DNA from: Adiantum capillus-veneris
Taxonomy: Eukaryota; Streptophyta; Polypodiopsida; Polypodiales; Pteridaceae
Reading direction: 5' to 3'
DNA: 58,000 nucleotides
NCBI GenBank assembly: GCA_014529385.2
Contig: CM043966.1
Location: forward strand, 87,948,087-88,006,086
Below the pieces are notes generated by a model. It ran no database searches, was not told the origin of the DNA, and saw only the letters and a list, made by a program, of their open reading frames with translations. Numbering within the stretch: position 1 is the first letter of the stretch; every line of letters begins with the position of its first letter. Below are positions 42,455 to 54,729 of the stretch, one piece after another. The position numbers and the translations under genes are program-made.

Positions 42455-43560
42455 TGTAATAGGAAGGCATCATGTGTTAATAGAGAAAAACATGCGGAAC
42501 AAACTTTAAGCACTTCAAACCTCTTCAAAACAATTGAACAAAAAGAGAGGTGCACGACACACGAGACACAGAGTGGCAAATTTCCACCCTAAGAGAGCAC
42601 TAGTCCCAAACAATGGCACCCCTTTTGGTATTTCTTTAAATTTCTTCAACTCAATATAACTTCTGAGACTCTTGCTCTACTTCTGCTCTTGTGAGAATGC
42701 CAAAGAAGAGACCCCTAGACCGTATTTAAAGACCCATGGCCATTCAAATGCAATACATGAAAAGCATCAAACTTAAAAGCATATGGTCCCGTAAAAGCTG
42801 CTAACGTAAATTTAAGGAATCCCCCATCCCGACGGGGGGTCCCATAAGTTGGTTGGGAACCCTTTTAAAAATTGGGCCTCTTGATGAGGAAATGTAAGGT
42901 GTTGAGAACTTCTTCTTCTACTACTGCTTCTAGGATTTAGACCCCTCGATTGAGATTTGTAGATTGGCTAGGGTTAGGCTTCGAGATCCCTAACCTGCCT
43001 GATCTTCAGTGGCTTGACACATCAATAACGTGTGGCATCCCCTTGAGAGAGTAATCGTTTGCAATTATAGCATATTTGCAAAACAAATCAAGTTAGCTCA
43101 AAAACATCCGAGTGTCATCGCGAGGGACATACAATTTTTTCATTCCATGTTGGAGCTCTTGATATTCCGATGTAGCAAAATTAGCCATCATAGCCAGACC
43201 ATAGTGCCTCGATGCACTAAAATCACATACCTAGGCAATCACCCAATTAGAAATATTCACTGGTTGACATATCACAATGCAGCATAAATGCTCACATATG
43301 CATGTTACAAGCCACAACGAACAACATTCCTGACCACTCCTCCCAGGAAAACGATCTTAGGCATGAAGCTACACAACGACTACCTCCTCACTCCTCCCAC
43401 AAATAACCTAAAAATATATGGCCCATGAGCTTAGAGGACTGATGTAACCAAACTCTCCCCAAACTGTAGTCTGGTTGCTTGAGGTTCCAAGCATACTAGT
43501 AAATGATCCCCAAACACCCAATCTGCATCATTCCGAGGTTCCAAACATTATCAAACATCA
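42455..43560 (-). repeat. E4-family LTR, second copy
   Basis: Follows the E4 solo LTR (19355-20600) block by block: AGCACTTCAA, GACACAGAGTGGC, CCCTTTTGGTATTTCTTT, TATTTAAAGACCCATGG, TGCAATTATAGCATAT and CATATGCATGTTACAAG. It has the same orientation and is clearly diverged. The left start TGTAATAGGAAGG (42455) is aligned to the E4 terminus; the right end is not sharp. Confidence 0.7.
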
Positions 43561-43590
43561 ATTCTTCTCTTCAATACTCCATCTGGGAGT

Positions 43591-43757
43591 ACAAATCATT
43601 GAAACCAACATTGAGACCACAATCAAGCAATTCTCAAATCAGCACCAAGATACGTTTAAGACAAATACAATCCATTTCAAACAAATCATTGAAACCAAAG
43701 TCAACAACTCCCAAATCAGCACCAAGACATGTTTAAAACAAATACAATCCATTTCAA
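43591..43757. repeat. Tandem duplication (90- and 77-bp units)
   Basis: ACAAATCATTGAAACCAA starts at 43591 and 43681. Both units end AATACAATCCATTTCAA. Confidence 0.85.
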
Positions 43758-44297
43758 ACAAATTTTAAACAATACTTTCTCAAACGAAGTTCAAAAGTTA
43801 TCTAAATACAAATCATCTAGAAAATTCATTCAGGGCTTTGTTTCGAAAATTGAACTTTGCGGACAACATGCTTCATGCAAAAAAGGCATGCAATCTGGAG
43901 ATATAACTGCTGCTATAAAAAGCATGTTCCCATGCACAGTTGGGCTTGAAAACCTAACACCATCTTGGTTAACTTGAGAGATCCACAAGTACCCAAAATG
44001 AGCCATGACCACTACTGGTGATTGTTAGATCTATGTCATGAATATGCATGCTGCTCCAAATCAGCCTTTGCTAAACACTAGGGCCCATAACACCTAGCAT
44101 GCATTTAGCAAAAACAAACCCAAACCTACATATTTATGTCTGTCTTGGACCTTGGTCCAACATTGGACCATAATGGAATGTGAAAATTGATCACACCTAG
44201 GTACCAATGAAACATGTTTACCAATAGAACAGAGCCTTGCTACATGTATAAACAATCATCCGTTAAAGTTGTTTAACAACTCTTGTACCTTTATAAG
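43758..44297. other. No gene recognised
   Basis: AT-rich sequence with a TATA-like GCTATAAAAAGC near 43911. No frame or repeat could be assigned. Confidence 0.4.
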
Positions 44298-45308
44298 TGT
44301 TAACTGAGTAGACATCAGTTAATAGGAGCTGCTAAAGATCAAAGCCTTATGAATGCACATCGAAGATGAATATGAAGAAGCAGTGAAGATTGGAGTTATA
44401 CACTTTTCACATTTTTACAAAATGGCCATATATTGTAATTTTCCCAATTTATTTAGCCATTGTGATAATTGTAACGTGTTACGGGCTCAATAAGAGTTTC
44501 AATATGTAAAGAATAGGTTAGTTAGTGTACTTAAGTTGCAGATACAGTAAGCTGTGGAGCCTCAAAGGTCTTGGGCGTCGGGACATTACACATTTTAAAC
44601 TTTGGCTAAGGTATAAAAGACAACTTTGTAAATATTTTATTAAGTTTTGGATCAGAAATACACATGGTGAGCTAACGGTGCTCAATTCTCTCCTTCTTAT
44701 GCTTCCTACTCCCTTCTTGTTGTACATTGCAGTGTCGCCTGTTTCTTTGCAACCCCGTAGGTAAGAGCTCTACGCATTGACGTAAATATATCATGGTAAA
44801 TCGTAGATTTTGGCATCGCCAACCTACGGCTTAATTTCATCATAAGTAGGAATTTAAGCTAGGAAATCACAAGGTAAGCATAGGCAGGGTATTGGGGCAT
44901 CACTGCTAAGCATTTAGATGCATTTGGGGTCAGAAACGACTAGGTCAAAATCTCACTGTTGTTAATAATTGTGTTTTTTTCACTTCATCAAAAGTGAAAT
45001 TTGAGACCATAAGCATGTGTGCTTAGGGCTTATATACTTGTCCTAGAAGTTTCATAACATCTGGATGTCGTTTGATGCTGTAACGGTCATGTTTTGTTTG
45101 CCAATTAATGACTAGCTTTTGATGACTTAGGTCATTTGAGTGTAGCTTGTGTTAGATGTGAGTTGTTTGTTGTTTTCTTTGAGATTGACACCCTGTTGTA
45201 GCCCTCTATGCACTAGTCGAGTCAGCTTTGTCCCATGGATTGACAATTATGTTCGTTGTTCTCGCTATGTCTGCAATAAGATAAGAGTAAGGTTAGGAAA
45301 CCCATCCA
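44298..45308 (+). repeat. 5' LTR of an Athila/Tat-like gypsy element (G1)
   Basis: Starts TGTTAACTGAG and ends ACCCATCCA, about 1.0 kb. A TATA-like GGTATAAAAG lies near 44609. It matches the complement of 55300-56316 along nearly its whole length. It is followed by a tRNA-Asp-type PBS. Confidence 0.85.
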
Positions 45309-45312
45309 TATT

Positions 45313-45330
45313 TGGCGCCGTTTCCGGGGA
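45313..45330 (+). other. G1 primer-binding site, tRNA-Asp type
   Basis: TGGCGCCGTTTCCGGGGA differs by one base from the complement of the plant tRNA-Asp 3' end (TGGCGCCGTTGCCGGGGA). This PBS is characteristic of Athila and Tat gypsy lineages. Confidence 0.85.
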
Positions 45331-45811
45331 TGAATAGACCTAAACTAGGGAAAACAAGAGTATCTTGTGTAGTTGTCCTTAACTTCCTCTAGGATCACCT
45401 AGAGTTAAACTTTCTCTTTAAACCGCATAGTTTAAGAGTCTCGTCTTTTGTTGTGTAGAGGTAGCTTGGAAGTAGATTGTACTTGCTAAATACCCTGTAG
45501 AATTGTAGGATTAGGTTAGGATTATGAGAATTATTGATGGGACAAGACAAGTCTTAAGATCAATGCTCAGGAAACCTTAAAAAACAAGAAAACAAGTGGT
45601 TGTGGACACCTTCCACAACCCAATTGCAACAAAACCCAGGAGTAGGGTAAGTAGAATCCAAGGTGGGATCTCAAATCATTGCTCACTTCAAAAGAATCAT
45701 CTGTGAGTTGTTTATGTGAAGTTGCAAAATTTTAGGTCTACGGCTTGAAACAACACCAAAAGACTGTCAACCATTGAATCCGACTGGAGATTATGCTCAT
45801 AAAAGTTGCAT

Positions 45812-46507
45812 ATGCGATCGTGGTTGTTGTACATGGATTACATTGGTCAAATGTACTGTCGAGAGCCAGTAATGGAAGATCCAACAGATCAGCCAATAGA
45901 AGCAAGTCTATTTGGAGAACCAAGTCAAAGGCAATACAAAGGTCAGACTGAAGCAGTCTATAGCCTAATGCTCAATGTTTTAAAAGAAGATGCCGACAAC
46001 TTGGCGAGTACAGAAGCTAAAACTTCTCATCTAGAGATTGACATGATAGAACCAAATGAAATACCACCACTCATGGCGTATAGCTCAGATTGTGGAAGAA
46101 AAAATGGACATTTTTATGAAAATTGTCCAAGAAATCCATACAACAGGGACACATCAACTGCCAAGCAAAGCATGGAGCAAACTGGAAATGTGAATCCCAA
46201 TTTATCATTGAAGGTCAAAAAGAGTGTAAGGTTTGCAAATGATTCTGCATCCACTTCCACAAGTGTGCAATCATTCACGAGTCTAAGGGACACATCAAAG
46301 CGAATGATGTTAGCTTTGTATGGCACACATAATTCATGTGCACACTATGTGGACAAAAAAGGGCAACTATACAAAAAGGATCAACCAGTGTTTGAAAGGC
46401 CCACATCCCAGCTCATAGAAGTGGGTCCAGTGATAGATCAGAAAGAATGGGTCATTTCAAAGTATAGAATCTATTATAGCCCATCCTCATTAGAGCTACC
46501 CGAGTGA
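45812..46507 (+). pseudogene. G1 gag-like frame with a damaged zinc knuckle
   Basis: About 231 codons from the first in-frame ATG at 45812. The segment IEASLFGEPSQRQYKGQTEA (near residue 30) recurs in diverged form in the next frame (IEAHIIGDPWDRQYQGKDNA, about 46641-46700), so a domain was duplicated. DCGRKNGHFYENCP (~residues 92-105) resembles a CCHC knuckle, but the first Cys is Ser and the spacing before His is one longer than usual. The tail is Ser/Thr-rich. Position just after the PBS supports a gag origin. Full-length Athila-type gags are much longer, so this is a fragment. Confidence 0.5.
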
Positions 46508-46640
46508 ATCCAAAATCTGTTCAGAGGCAAACTCTCCTCCATCGGAAATCAAGCTTCAATGTTGTGACCAAATGAGCATATACTTTGACAAAAACACTCG
46601 TAGATATAGATGAGAGTCTAAGATGTATGATGACTTGGGT

Positions 46641-46942
46641 CCTGAAACCATAGAAGCTCATATCATAGGAGATCCATGGGATAGACAATATCAAGGCAAA
46701 GATAATGCTATCTACAGCTTGACTTGGAGAATAATTTTTCATCTTTTATGGAGATACATAGGAAAACTATGCAGAAGGTTTACAGATGCCAAACATCAAC
46801 AGTGCTACCCAAAGTGGATCTTCTAAGATCAAAATTTACTCAAATGCAGGTAGACAATGCTCATCAGCTGCAAAAAAAAGGTGCAGTAACGCAAAATGAG
46901 ACAACATCAATAGAAGCAGGTGATCAAGACAAAGCAATGTAG
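46641..46942 (+). pseudogene. G1 second copy of the gag-like unit, broken
   Basis: Repeats the IEA-x-(I/L)(I/F)G(D/E)P-x2-RQY(K/Q)G unit of the previous frame and shifts frame after about 46720. Stops follow. Together with the first copy it shows an internal duplication in the element. Confidence 0.5.
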
Positions 46943-47557
46943 AAAAAGCTCAACCCAGGACATTGCCACAACAAAATCAATCAATATAGAAAGATATCCT
47001 GAGACATCAAGTCGAACATTGTTGGTGAGAAGGAAGAAAAACTCTCAAGAAAAGTAAAGTTAGATTTTTCAACTAGACAAGAACTTCATGTATTTTTGCA
47101 CTTGGAAAATGTGGCCAACCACAGCTGGAAGATGCTCCTGAATTCATTGACATATCTAGAAACAAATGAGTAGAATGCTAGGGAATCATCTCCACCGCCA
47201 TTCAAATAGGTCCACAGATCATTATAGCTCATTCTCATGTGGTAACAACAAAAGATGCACGAGATAACACCATATTGGGAATGCCATTGGCCCAAAAGGT
47301 CCTAGAGATATAGAGTTCAATGAAGATGCAGTCGTCGTCAAAGAAAACAAAGAATGAAGACTAGGACTGGTCACCCATGCTGACGACAACACAAAGTCCT
47401 CAAGCATAGTTAAAATGGAGACTGATATCAAAGCAGATCTCATTGAAGATGATTCATCTCCATGAAAAAAACTTTAAAAGAGATTAAAGAAAATTAGGCA
47501 ATAGCCAGTGCAGATCAAACAAAGTAAAGGGAAACCACAAAAACTATTGAGTAGAGA

Positions 47558-48052
47558 ATGCCACCAAGACAAGAAGTAAAGAAGATCAAAATTGCAGACA
47601 CCCAGGAAGCAATAGGAAGTCCAAACATCCAAACATTGACAACTAAATTAGTTGATGAAAGTCAGAATGGAAAACAGAGTCTCAGGCCACCCTCCATAGA
47701 GACACATTTAGATCAAGATGAGACCGTGACAAAAGCAGGACAACAATCTTCAATAGAACCTCCAATGAGAATATCTATAGTCTTCAGTAGTGTAAATGGA
47801 GCAAGTGTCAGATGCAATGCCCTATTGGATAAAGAAGCAAAGTGCAATATGGTTGTAGATAGCATCCAAAGAATACTCGAGATCACTCCAGGAAAACAGA
47901 ACAATAAAGCAATGCTAGATAAGGCTGCGAGCGAAGAAGAAATGGTTGCTACACTTAGCATCCAGAAGCATGAAGAGCAAGTAAAGTTTCAAGTAAAGTC
48001 TTTAAAACACATGCTGGTAGATGTCATCCTTGGACATCAGTGGTTAGACTAA
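47558..48052 (+). pseudogene. G1 retropepsin-like protease, active site lost
   Basis: 164 codons from ATG 47558 to TAG. Residues ~70-164 have the layout of a gypsy aspartic protease: MRISIVFSSVNGASVRCNALLD, then a hydrophobic middle, and DVILGHQWLD at the end, the counterpart of DVILGMDWL in retropepsins. The catalytic D-T/S-G should follow the ALLD aspartate, but the sequence reads DKEA, so the Thr and Gly are replaced and the enzyme should be inactive. In the element it would have cut the Gag-Pol precursor. The N-terminal ~65 residues are a polar linker. Family call by motif pattern. Confidence 0.6.
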
Positions 48053-48613
48053 CACAAGGCCTACAGAGAAGATACAATGTTGATACTCTCTTTCCCAGTT
48101 TTCTTGAATTTATTATCGGGGAGGTCACCTAAGAAAAATGTAACCTATTATGTGAGTTCAACAGAAGGGTATTTAAAGTTCTTGAAACTTACAGATACAA
48201 AAGGATAATATTTTTTCAAACTTGAAAAAAACTTACAGATTTTGAAAGAAAAGGGTACATTATATTCCTTAAAAAAATAACAGGGAACAATGTCAATGGA
48301 AGGATTGAGCAATTAGGACACTACGCTCGCTACTGCTGTTCACCCCCCCTTGCTGCGCCATCGCTACCCCCCTCCCCGCCCCCGCCAGCCCTTGCGCGCG
48401 GCAGCCCAACCCGCTCGTCCCCCCTCGTTGCACGTACCCGCCTGCTGTCCCATTTTCCCGCTGCCCCCAGTCCCCCCTCCCCCCCCTGTCTTCTTTTTTC
48501 CCCGAAGCCTCCTGCAATTGGCTCTTGCAACACTGTCTCTTTGGTCAGTGATCGGCACACTCGATTGTAGAGTCTCTCCACCGCCCGCTTCTTCGCCGCA
48601 GCAATAGACACAG

Positions 48614-50101
48614 ATGGAGGCTCTAGCTTCACCACAGAGGGACTCGTCTGAAGCCCCCTCGCCTGATCCCGCTGAGCCCACCATTTGACTTTCTCTTTCG
48701 CCGACAGAGCAAGCGAGCCTTGCCGCAGAGGTAGAGCCCTTTTCGGCGACTTCTGTCATCTGCAAGGTTCTTGGCACCCGACCTAGCAGAGGAGAGCTGC
48801 GTGACCTTCTCCAGGCCCGCCTTCTTGCAAAGGTGGGTAAGATCTTGGACGTACAGATACTCGGACGAGGTTACTATCAGATCAAGTATGAGATCTCCGA
48901 GATGGCGTCCAAGGTCATCGCCATGAGTCCACTGACCATCCGAGCAGCACGATCCCACTTTCGAGAGTGGAGACATGGTTTCGACCCTGCTTCGGATGTT
49001 CTAGTAGAGGAGGCATACATCCCCATCTCCGTCTGCTTTTCGGCTTTGCGGAGGGAGTACTTACCACTTTTGTCCAGGATCGACTCAACCATTGGGACCG
49101 CCCTGGAGACACTCACACGGTAGCCTCAGTAGCTGCCAAGGCAGCTGGCATTCCCTCAGTTTGCGTTTTGGTCAGAGACAATCATACGCTCTCGAAGGTT
49201 ATTCTTCTACCTCGGGTGAGTGGGGGTTGGTTTAGACAGAGTGTGGAGTATTCGGGCCTCCTGAACCAGTGCTTTATTTGTCGACAGATGGGCCATCTAG
49301 CGAAGGCCTTTCCACGGAGGAGGCTTCGACCTACACCACAACCTCAACCCCAGCCTGCAAGGGCTGGCCAGCAAACACAGACAGAGACACAATGCACACA
49401 TGCAGAGCCATCCTCTGAGCACGGGGCTCCAGTGGAGGAGGGATGGCAGCAGGCCCGTGGTAGACGACGATAGGGGCCACAACGATAGCCTAGCACTCAG
49501 AGTGGTCCTCAGGCGCCTACTCAGTAGCAGTGGGTTCCCACGGGGAACCGGTTTGGTCCTCTTGAGTAGGATGAGGTCCCTCAACAGCCCCTCCCCCCCA
49601 TGAGTTTTCCCCCTCTTTCTCATCCTCCCCCCCGCCTCCTGCTCCCGCTGCTCCCTCCTGCCCCTCTTCTCCACCGCTCTCCCCAGCTCCTTCTCCCCCC
49701 CTCCTGCTTCAGTTCCACAGCCGACCCAGGGGGCAGGGCCTTCTTTGGCTGCTAGGAGATCTCTTGGCAGCACCTTTGCCACAAGTCGCTTAGCGAGAGA
49801 GGGACAACCTTTCTTGCGGCCCCCTCTGCAAGTACAGACGTCTCCCCTTGCAGCTATCCCTCGTGGTCTGATGAGCATTGGCATCCGGCGCCGATGGGAC
49901 TTCTTCGACTATGACTTCACTCGTTTTCTCGGTGACCCGTCAGCAGACCATGAGGCAGCCTGCTTCAGGGTCCATGTTCTGTTCCTTGCAACTAGGGGGA
50001 CAGAGGCCTTGGACTCTGCAGTTGGTTTCTCCTTTCCCCCTTGTGGCAGGGACCAGACAGAGTGGACTCTTGACTTAGTGTTGGGATGGTTGCACACATA
50101 G
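48614..50101 (+). pseudogene. LINE C ORF1
   Basis: Starts MEALASPQRDS at 48614. In-frame TGA at 48686-48688 is shared with LINE B, where LINE A keeps CGA. After it: VGKILDVQILGRGYYQIKYE, PISVCFSALRREYLPLL, LPRVSGGWFRQSVEYSGLLN and a knuckle CFICRQMGHLAKAFP with the last Cys as Phe (to ~49320). A serine/proline-rich linker follows (~49560-49740), then a second conserved part (49745-50101) with RRRWDFFDYDFTRFLGDPS and EAACFRVHVLFLATRG. At least two frameshifts interrupt it. ORF1 of this clade binds the LINE RNA. The last domain is conserved with LINE B and I do not recognise it. Confidence 0.8.
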
Positions 50102-50454
50102 GTCCTAGAGTTATCTCACCACATGGGAGAACTAGGAGTTACAGACATGCTTTAGACTTTGTGGCCATTGGCCAAGTTTGCGGCGACACCTCCAGATTCA
50201 ACAGGATGTAGACACATTGTGGTTTACTTCCTTGCCGATACACAGTGCTTGCCATGCTATGTATACATTCATGAGGACTCCTGGACAGAGGAGGTTTCTT
50301 TATGTACGGCTCGCTCTGCTTGGGCTTCGGCCAGGCACTCGTTGCAATCACATGTATCTATAGGACGCTCGGATGCGGATTACTCCCCATCCAAGCCAGC
50401 CTCGAAGATAGCCCGTCTAGCTACTACGGTAGCATCTGTTCTCTCTCGCTCCCC

Positions 50455-53400
50455 ATGAGGATCGTCTCATGGAACGTGCAGGGACTAGGTGGGCCCCAGT
50501 TTCAATGTCAACGGGGCCGACTACGTCAGGAGCTTCAATGCTGCCTTGTGGGAGGAGAGATTGATCTCCTTATGCTTCAGGAGCACCATCTGTGTGAGAG
50601 CCGCATTAGATCTTGTGGTCAACTCTTGCGTGGACGATATGATACTTTTTGGTCAGCTGCTTTTGGACCTAAAGGCATCCTGGGTGGGGTATGTATGACT
50701 ATTGCGGACTCTTTGCAGCAGGCCATTGTGGGAAGAGGGATTATTGTGCTAGGCAGGGCTCACTGGATTACTATGCAGGCTTAGGGTTGCCTAGTGGGAT
50801 TCCTGAACATCTATGCGCCCAATGTGGTGAGTGCTCAAGTAGAGTTTTGGTCACAGATAGTTGAGTCTCTGCCGCAGGCAGAGCAATGGTGCATAGGAGG
50901 GGACTTCAACATGTTGGAGGACCCTTCTCACAGGATTGGTGGTAGCCATGCTATTGTGCATGGAGTTGAGCTGGCAGCTTAAGAGAGGTTTCGTATGACT
51001 CTGAGGGTCTCGGATGTTTGGTAGCACTCTGGTTTTGTGAGGCCCCCAGATAGCCTTGCCTTCTCTCGTTCCGGCCGTAGAGTGGGAGGAGTGAATCTAT
51101 CGCGGATAGATCGCTTCTACACTAGTGACCACTTTAGTGACTTGAGAGGGATAGTGGGCATTCTGGCAGGGACCTCCTTCTCTGACCATGCACCAGTGAT
51201 CCTCACAGTGGCAGACAGGCACAGGAGTGGGAGCACGATCCTTTGCATCCCAGAGAGGGTCTTGTTGGACTCAGCACTCAGAGAGTGGGTAGAGGCTCGA
51301 CAGGAGCTTGTTAGCACAGAGGAGAGGCGACATGAGTTTGCTTTCCACCGACAGGCATCTCAGTGGACCCAGGTGGGCGACAGAGTGACTGGTGCTTTCT
51401 TTGAGGTAGTGGGACCTTGGCATTCGCATGCCAAGGTCAGTCAGTTGAGGAGGCTCGACGGGTCAGTTGCTTCTGAGCCCGAGGATATGCGTGCAATTGC
51501 TACTGACTTTTATCCTGAGTTACTATCTGCAGAGTCCCAGTCAAAGCGTCAGGAAGCATGCAAGGAGCAGGTTTGGGCACAGATGCCTTGTCTTGTGAGT
51601 GAGGAGATGCGTCAGAGGCTTGAGATGCCACTCCAGCTTGAGGAGCTGCACACGGCTCTTAGGGCCCTCCCCCATGGTAGCTATCAAGGTGAGGATGGGC
51701 TGACTCCCAGTTTTTCCTTGGAGTACTAGGACCTGCTTGGCCCAGATCTCTGTAGTTCTTTTTAGTACATTTTGCACACAGGAGTGATGCCTGACAGCAT
51801 GAGTGAGGGACTGATCTACCTCATTCCCAAGGAGGGTGGCTCCTTGGATGAGATTCAATAGTGGCACCCCATCACCATCCTCAACTCATCCCACAAAATT
51901 CTTGCCAAGGCTCTGAGTTTGAGGATTCAGCCACTTCTAGAGAGCCTTATACATGGGACTCAGACAGGTTTTTTCAAGGAATACAGTATCCTTGAAAACA
52001 TCTTTACTTTTTGGGAGGCTTCTGCCTTGGCACGGTTCCGTGGTGAGGACCTAGTGATTCTTCTTCTCGATTTTGAGAAGGCATACGACAGAGTTGATTG
52101 GGACTTTCTAGAGGGCACTTTACACAGGATGGGCTTCTCAGATGCTTGGATCAGAGGGGTGTCATCTTTGTACAGACATGCTCACAGTCAGGTACTTTTG
52201 GCAGGAGGTAGAGGTGATTGTTTCATGCTCACACATTCGGTCAGACAGGGCTGTCCACTTGCCCCCTTCCTCTTTCTGTTCTATGTGGAGGTGATGAGCA
52301 GGTTTTTGGTGTTGTGCAGGTTGGTCTACGGGGCTTAGCACTCCCTATTTGGGGAGATGAGCTACTGGATGCTGAGTTTGCCTACGACTCAGCCTTATAC
52401 TTAGATGGCCAAGAGGCCAAATTTCACAGGTGTAAGTAGGCTCTAGAGGCCTTCTGCAGTGCATCGGGCGCACTGATCAACTAGAGAAAGACAGTGGATT
52501 TTCGGTTGGTAGTGCTCCTATGCCCGATTGGATGCCAGGAGAGGGTTTCAGGTGTATTCCCCCAGGGACTGCAATTCGGTACTTGGGCTATCAGGTTGGT
52601 TTGGACTTGTCTCCCAAGCAGCAGATTGCTCCCCTTCTCCTATCTATTAGGAGAAAGTTGTTACATTGGAGCTCAGCACGACTTTCTTTGGCTGGCAGAG
52701 TAGTAGTTGCCAACCAGGTGTTGTTGGCAACTATGTGGTACATCACCTCTTACTGGATCTTCTCAAGTTCTTGTATCAGCCATGTAGAGAGGCTGATCAA
52801 GAACTTCCTTTGGTCAGGACATGACACTCAGATAGCCCGAGCCAAAGTGGCTTGATAGGTCATCACTCTTCCTTGTTCACAGGGAGGGCTTGGGATCATT
52901 GACCAAGCACATCAGAGCAGAGCCCTTCTTGGGAAGTTCATCGTCAGAGGACTTCTTCCAGGTGAGGAGCCCTGGAAGGAGTTCTTGCTACAACTGCTTT
53001 GTGCTAGGGTGCCTCAGGCAGGAGGCCCTTGGCAACCTTTGACCAGATGGATCTTTACAGAGATGCGCATAGCTGGTTTGAGCAGAGACTGGAGGAATGC
53101 TTCACTGTGAGTTTTCTTCGATCTTGAGAGCTCTTACGGCAAGGCCTGTAGCAAAGACAGCCTACTTGCACGGAGGAGTGCCTACGACAGCCCCTTGTCT
53201 GGAACCCCATGGTTAGCACTCAAAGAGGCTACTTGGTTGGTAGTCGGCCTCATGTTTCCTGGGGTCCCATGGCAACGGGTCCAGCGCGCTCTCTAGGTGG
53301 CTGGTTAGAGTTCACAGGTTTGTCAGAGGAGGTGCAGGGTTTCCACAGGACATGAGAGAGGTGCAGTGCATGTACCAGGACATCTCAGAGTGAGTTCTAG

Positions 53401-54584
53401 CTGAGTGGCTCACGCCTCTCGAGCCAGTAGCACCCAGGTGGATGGGAGCCTTCACACGACTGGAGGTTCTCATCTCAGTCAGGGCCTGCTCAGAGACTGT
53501 TCCATCCCTTTTCTTTGAGCTTCAGGGTGGGGCACGCCTTCAACGAGTTACAGTAGAGGCCCTGCAGGTGGCAGAGTGCTGTTTTCAAAGGATCCGAGTA
53601 GTGGGCATCTGTGGGAGGACTTGTGTCATAGATCATGACCCAGCAGCTCTTGAGATTGGACATTGGAGACTGTGGGCTTGGGAGTGTTGTCCACTGGCAC
53701 GAGTACAGTGGGATCCTGGTGAGTGGCTCTGGAGGGACCCCTTCTCTTCTGCAGACCATCCAGGAGTCCCGTTCTTTCAGTACGCTATTCGACTGGGACG
53801 TCATATCCTAGCAGCACAGAGAGAGGCCCGCCCCGTTGCCGCACCTCATTGGCAGGAGGAGGGTCTCACAGCTGAGTTCTTGACAGCATTTTGGGAGAGT
53901 TTGTGGGACTCCAGACAGCCGAGGCGAGTTACCTTGTTTCAGTGGTTGGTCCCACACAGAGCTACATCAGTTGGGAGCGGGCTAGTGCATAGTGGTCTCT
54001 CGGCCGCATGTGCAGCTTGTGACCATCTTGTGGAGAGTCAACGTCACTATCTTTGGGACTCTCCATCGGCCCAGCAGGTGTGGATACGAGTTCTTCGTCT
54101 GATGCCTTCTCTCTCCACGGCTCGACAGTACACTTGGGGAGCAGTGGCTTGGTCCACCCTCACGGGCCCAAATTTTCAGTTTGAGCTATCTTCCACCAGC
54201 AGGATGATAGTGATGCAGGAGGGGCGACCTACACTCCAGCCTGCTACAAAGCTTACTCCACAGGAGTTGTGTAGTGAGAGAGAGGAGTGTTGGGAGCTCA
54301 GCAGTGGCCTGACACTTTGGTTCATCTGGCGGGCCCATTGCTTCTGCATCTTTGAGGCTCGCCCTGTGCCACCAGCAGAGACTGTTTGCGATTTTTGGCT
54401 AGAGCTGATCCATACTCTTAGAGGACAGCTTGAGGGACTACATGGAAGCTCCAACCGCATGCGGGAGCGTAGAGAGGCTTTCCTTCGACTCTGGCGTCTT
54501 GGGCCTTTTTACACCATGGTCCAGGGTGTTCTCCGATGGCACTACCGACCACATGTGTGGCTCTTCCCTCCCCCCATTTCTTGA
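50455..54584 (+). pseudogene. LINE C ORF2: endonuclease, reverse transcriptase, zf-RVT tail
   Basis: Apurinic-like endonuclease (50455-~51230): MRIVSWNVQGLGG, LQEHHLCE, GGDFNML and FSDHAPV are the usual catalytic blocks. RT (~51830-52470): HPITILNSSHKILAKAL, TGFFKEYSILENI, LLDFEKAYDRVDWDFL, VRQGCPLAPFLF. The catalytic FADD box reads FAYDSALY, so the second aspartate is displaced and the RT is inactive. C-terminal frame 53442-54584 contains FQWLVPHRATSVG and CAACDHLVESQRHYLWDS, matching a zf-RVT domain. Six in-frame stops (TAG 50782, TAA 50980, TAG ~51022, 51727, ~51763 and ~51858) and three frame changes. The enzyme would nick target DNA and prime reverse transcription there. Clade: plant L1. 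Confidence 0.88.
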
Positions 54585-54718
54585 TTTAGCCCCATTGTAC
54601 ATATGCTGGTTTTTTCATTGGGAGAGTTTCCTATCATGGTTGTTGTAGCCCTCTCTTGAAGAGGTGGTTCTAGCCCTATGGGCAGTTTCAGTAACTAATA
54701 GAAGGATCTTTTTCTCGG

Positions 54719-54729
54719 AAAAAAAAAAC
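54719..54729 (+). other. LINE C A-tail
   Basis: A run of A at the 3' end, directly after a short 3' UTR, as expected for target-primed insertion. Confidence 0.8.

Larger units (their letters stand above)
45331..48290 (+). mobile_element. G1 internal region (decayed gag and protease)
   Basis: About 3 kb after the PBS. It keeps two usable frames (45812-46507 and 47558-48052) among many stops. LINE C lies directly after it; the RT, integrase and 3' LTR are not seen beyond the LINE. Confidence 0.7.
48300..54729 (+). mobile_element. LINE copy C, near full length L1-type, dead
   Basis: About 6.4 kb: C-rich 5' UTR (48300-48610), ORF1 (from 48614), a proline-rich linker, ORF2 (from ATG 50455) with endonuclease, RT and a zf-RVT-like tail, a short 3' UTR and an A-tail at 54719-54729. 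The single ORF2 frame runs from 50455 to about 52300 with six stops, then the frame changes three times. No clear target duplication could be read. It is the reference for copies A and B. Confidence 0.92.

Noticed and set aside
42430-42460. ACATTGGTATGAGAG resembling an LTR end plus PBS
   Set aside because: Only a partial PBS match, and the E4-family LTR starts here in the opposite orientation, so the two readings conflict.
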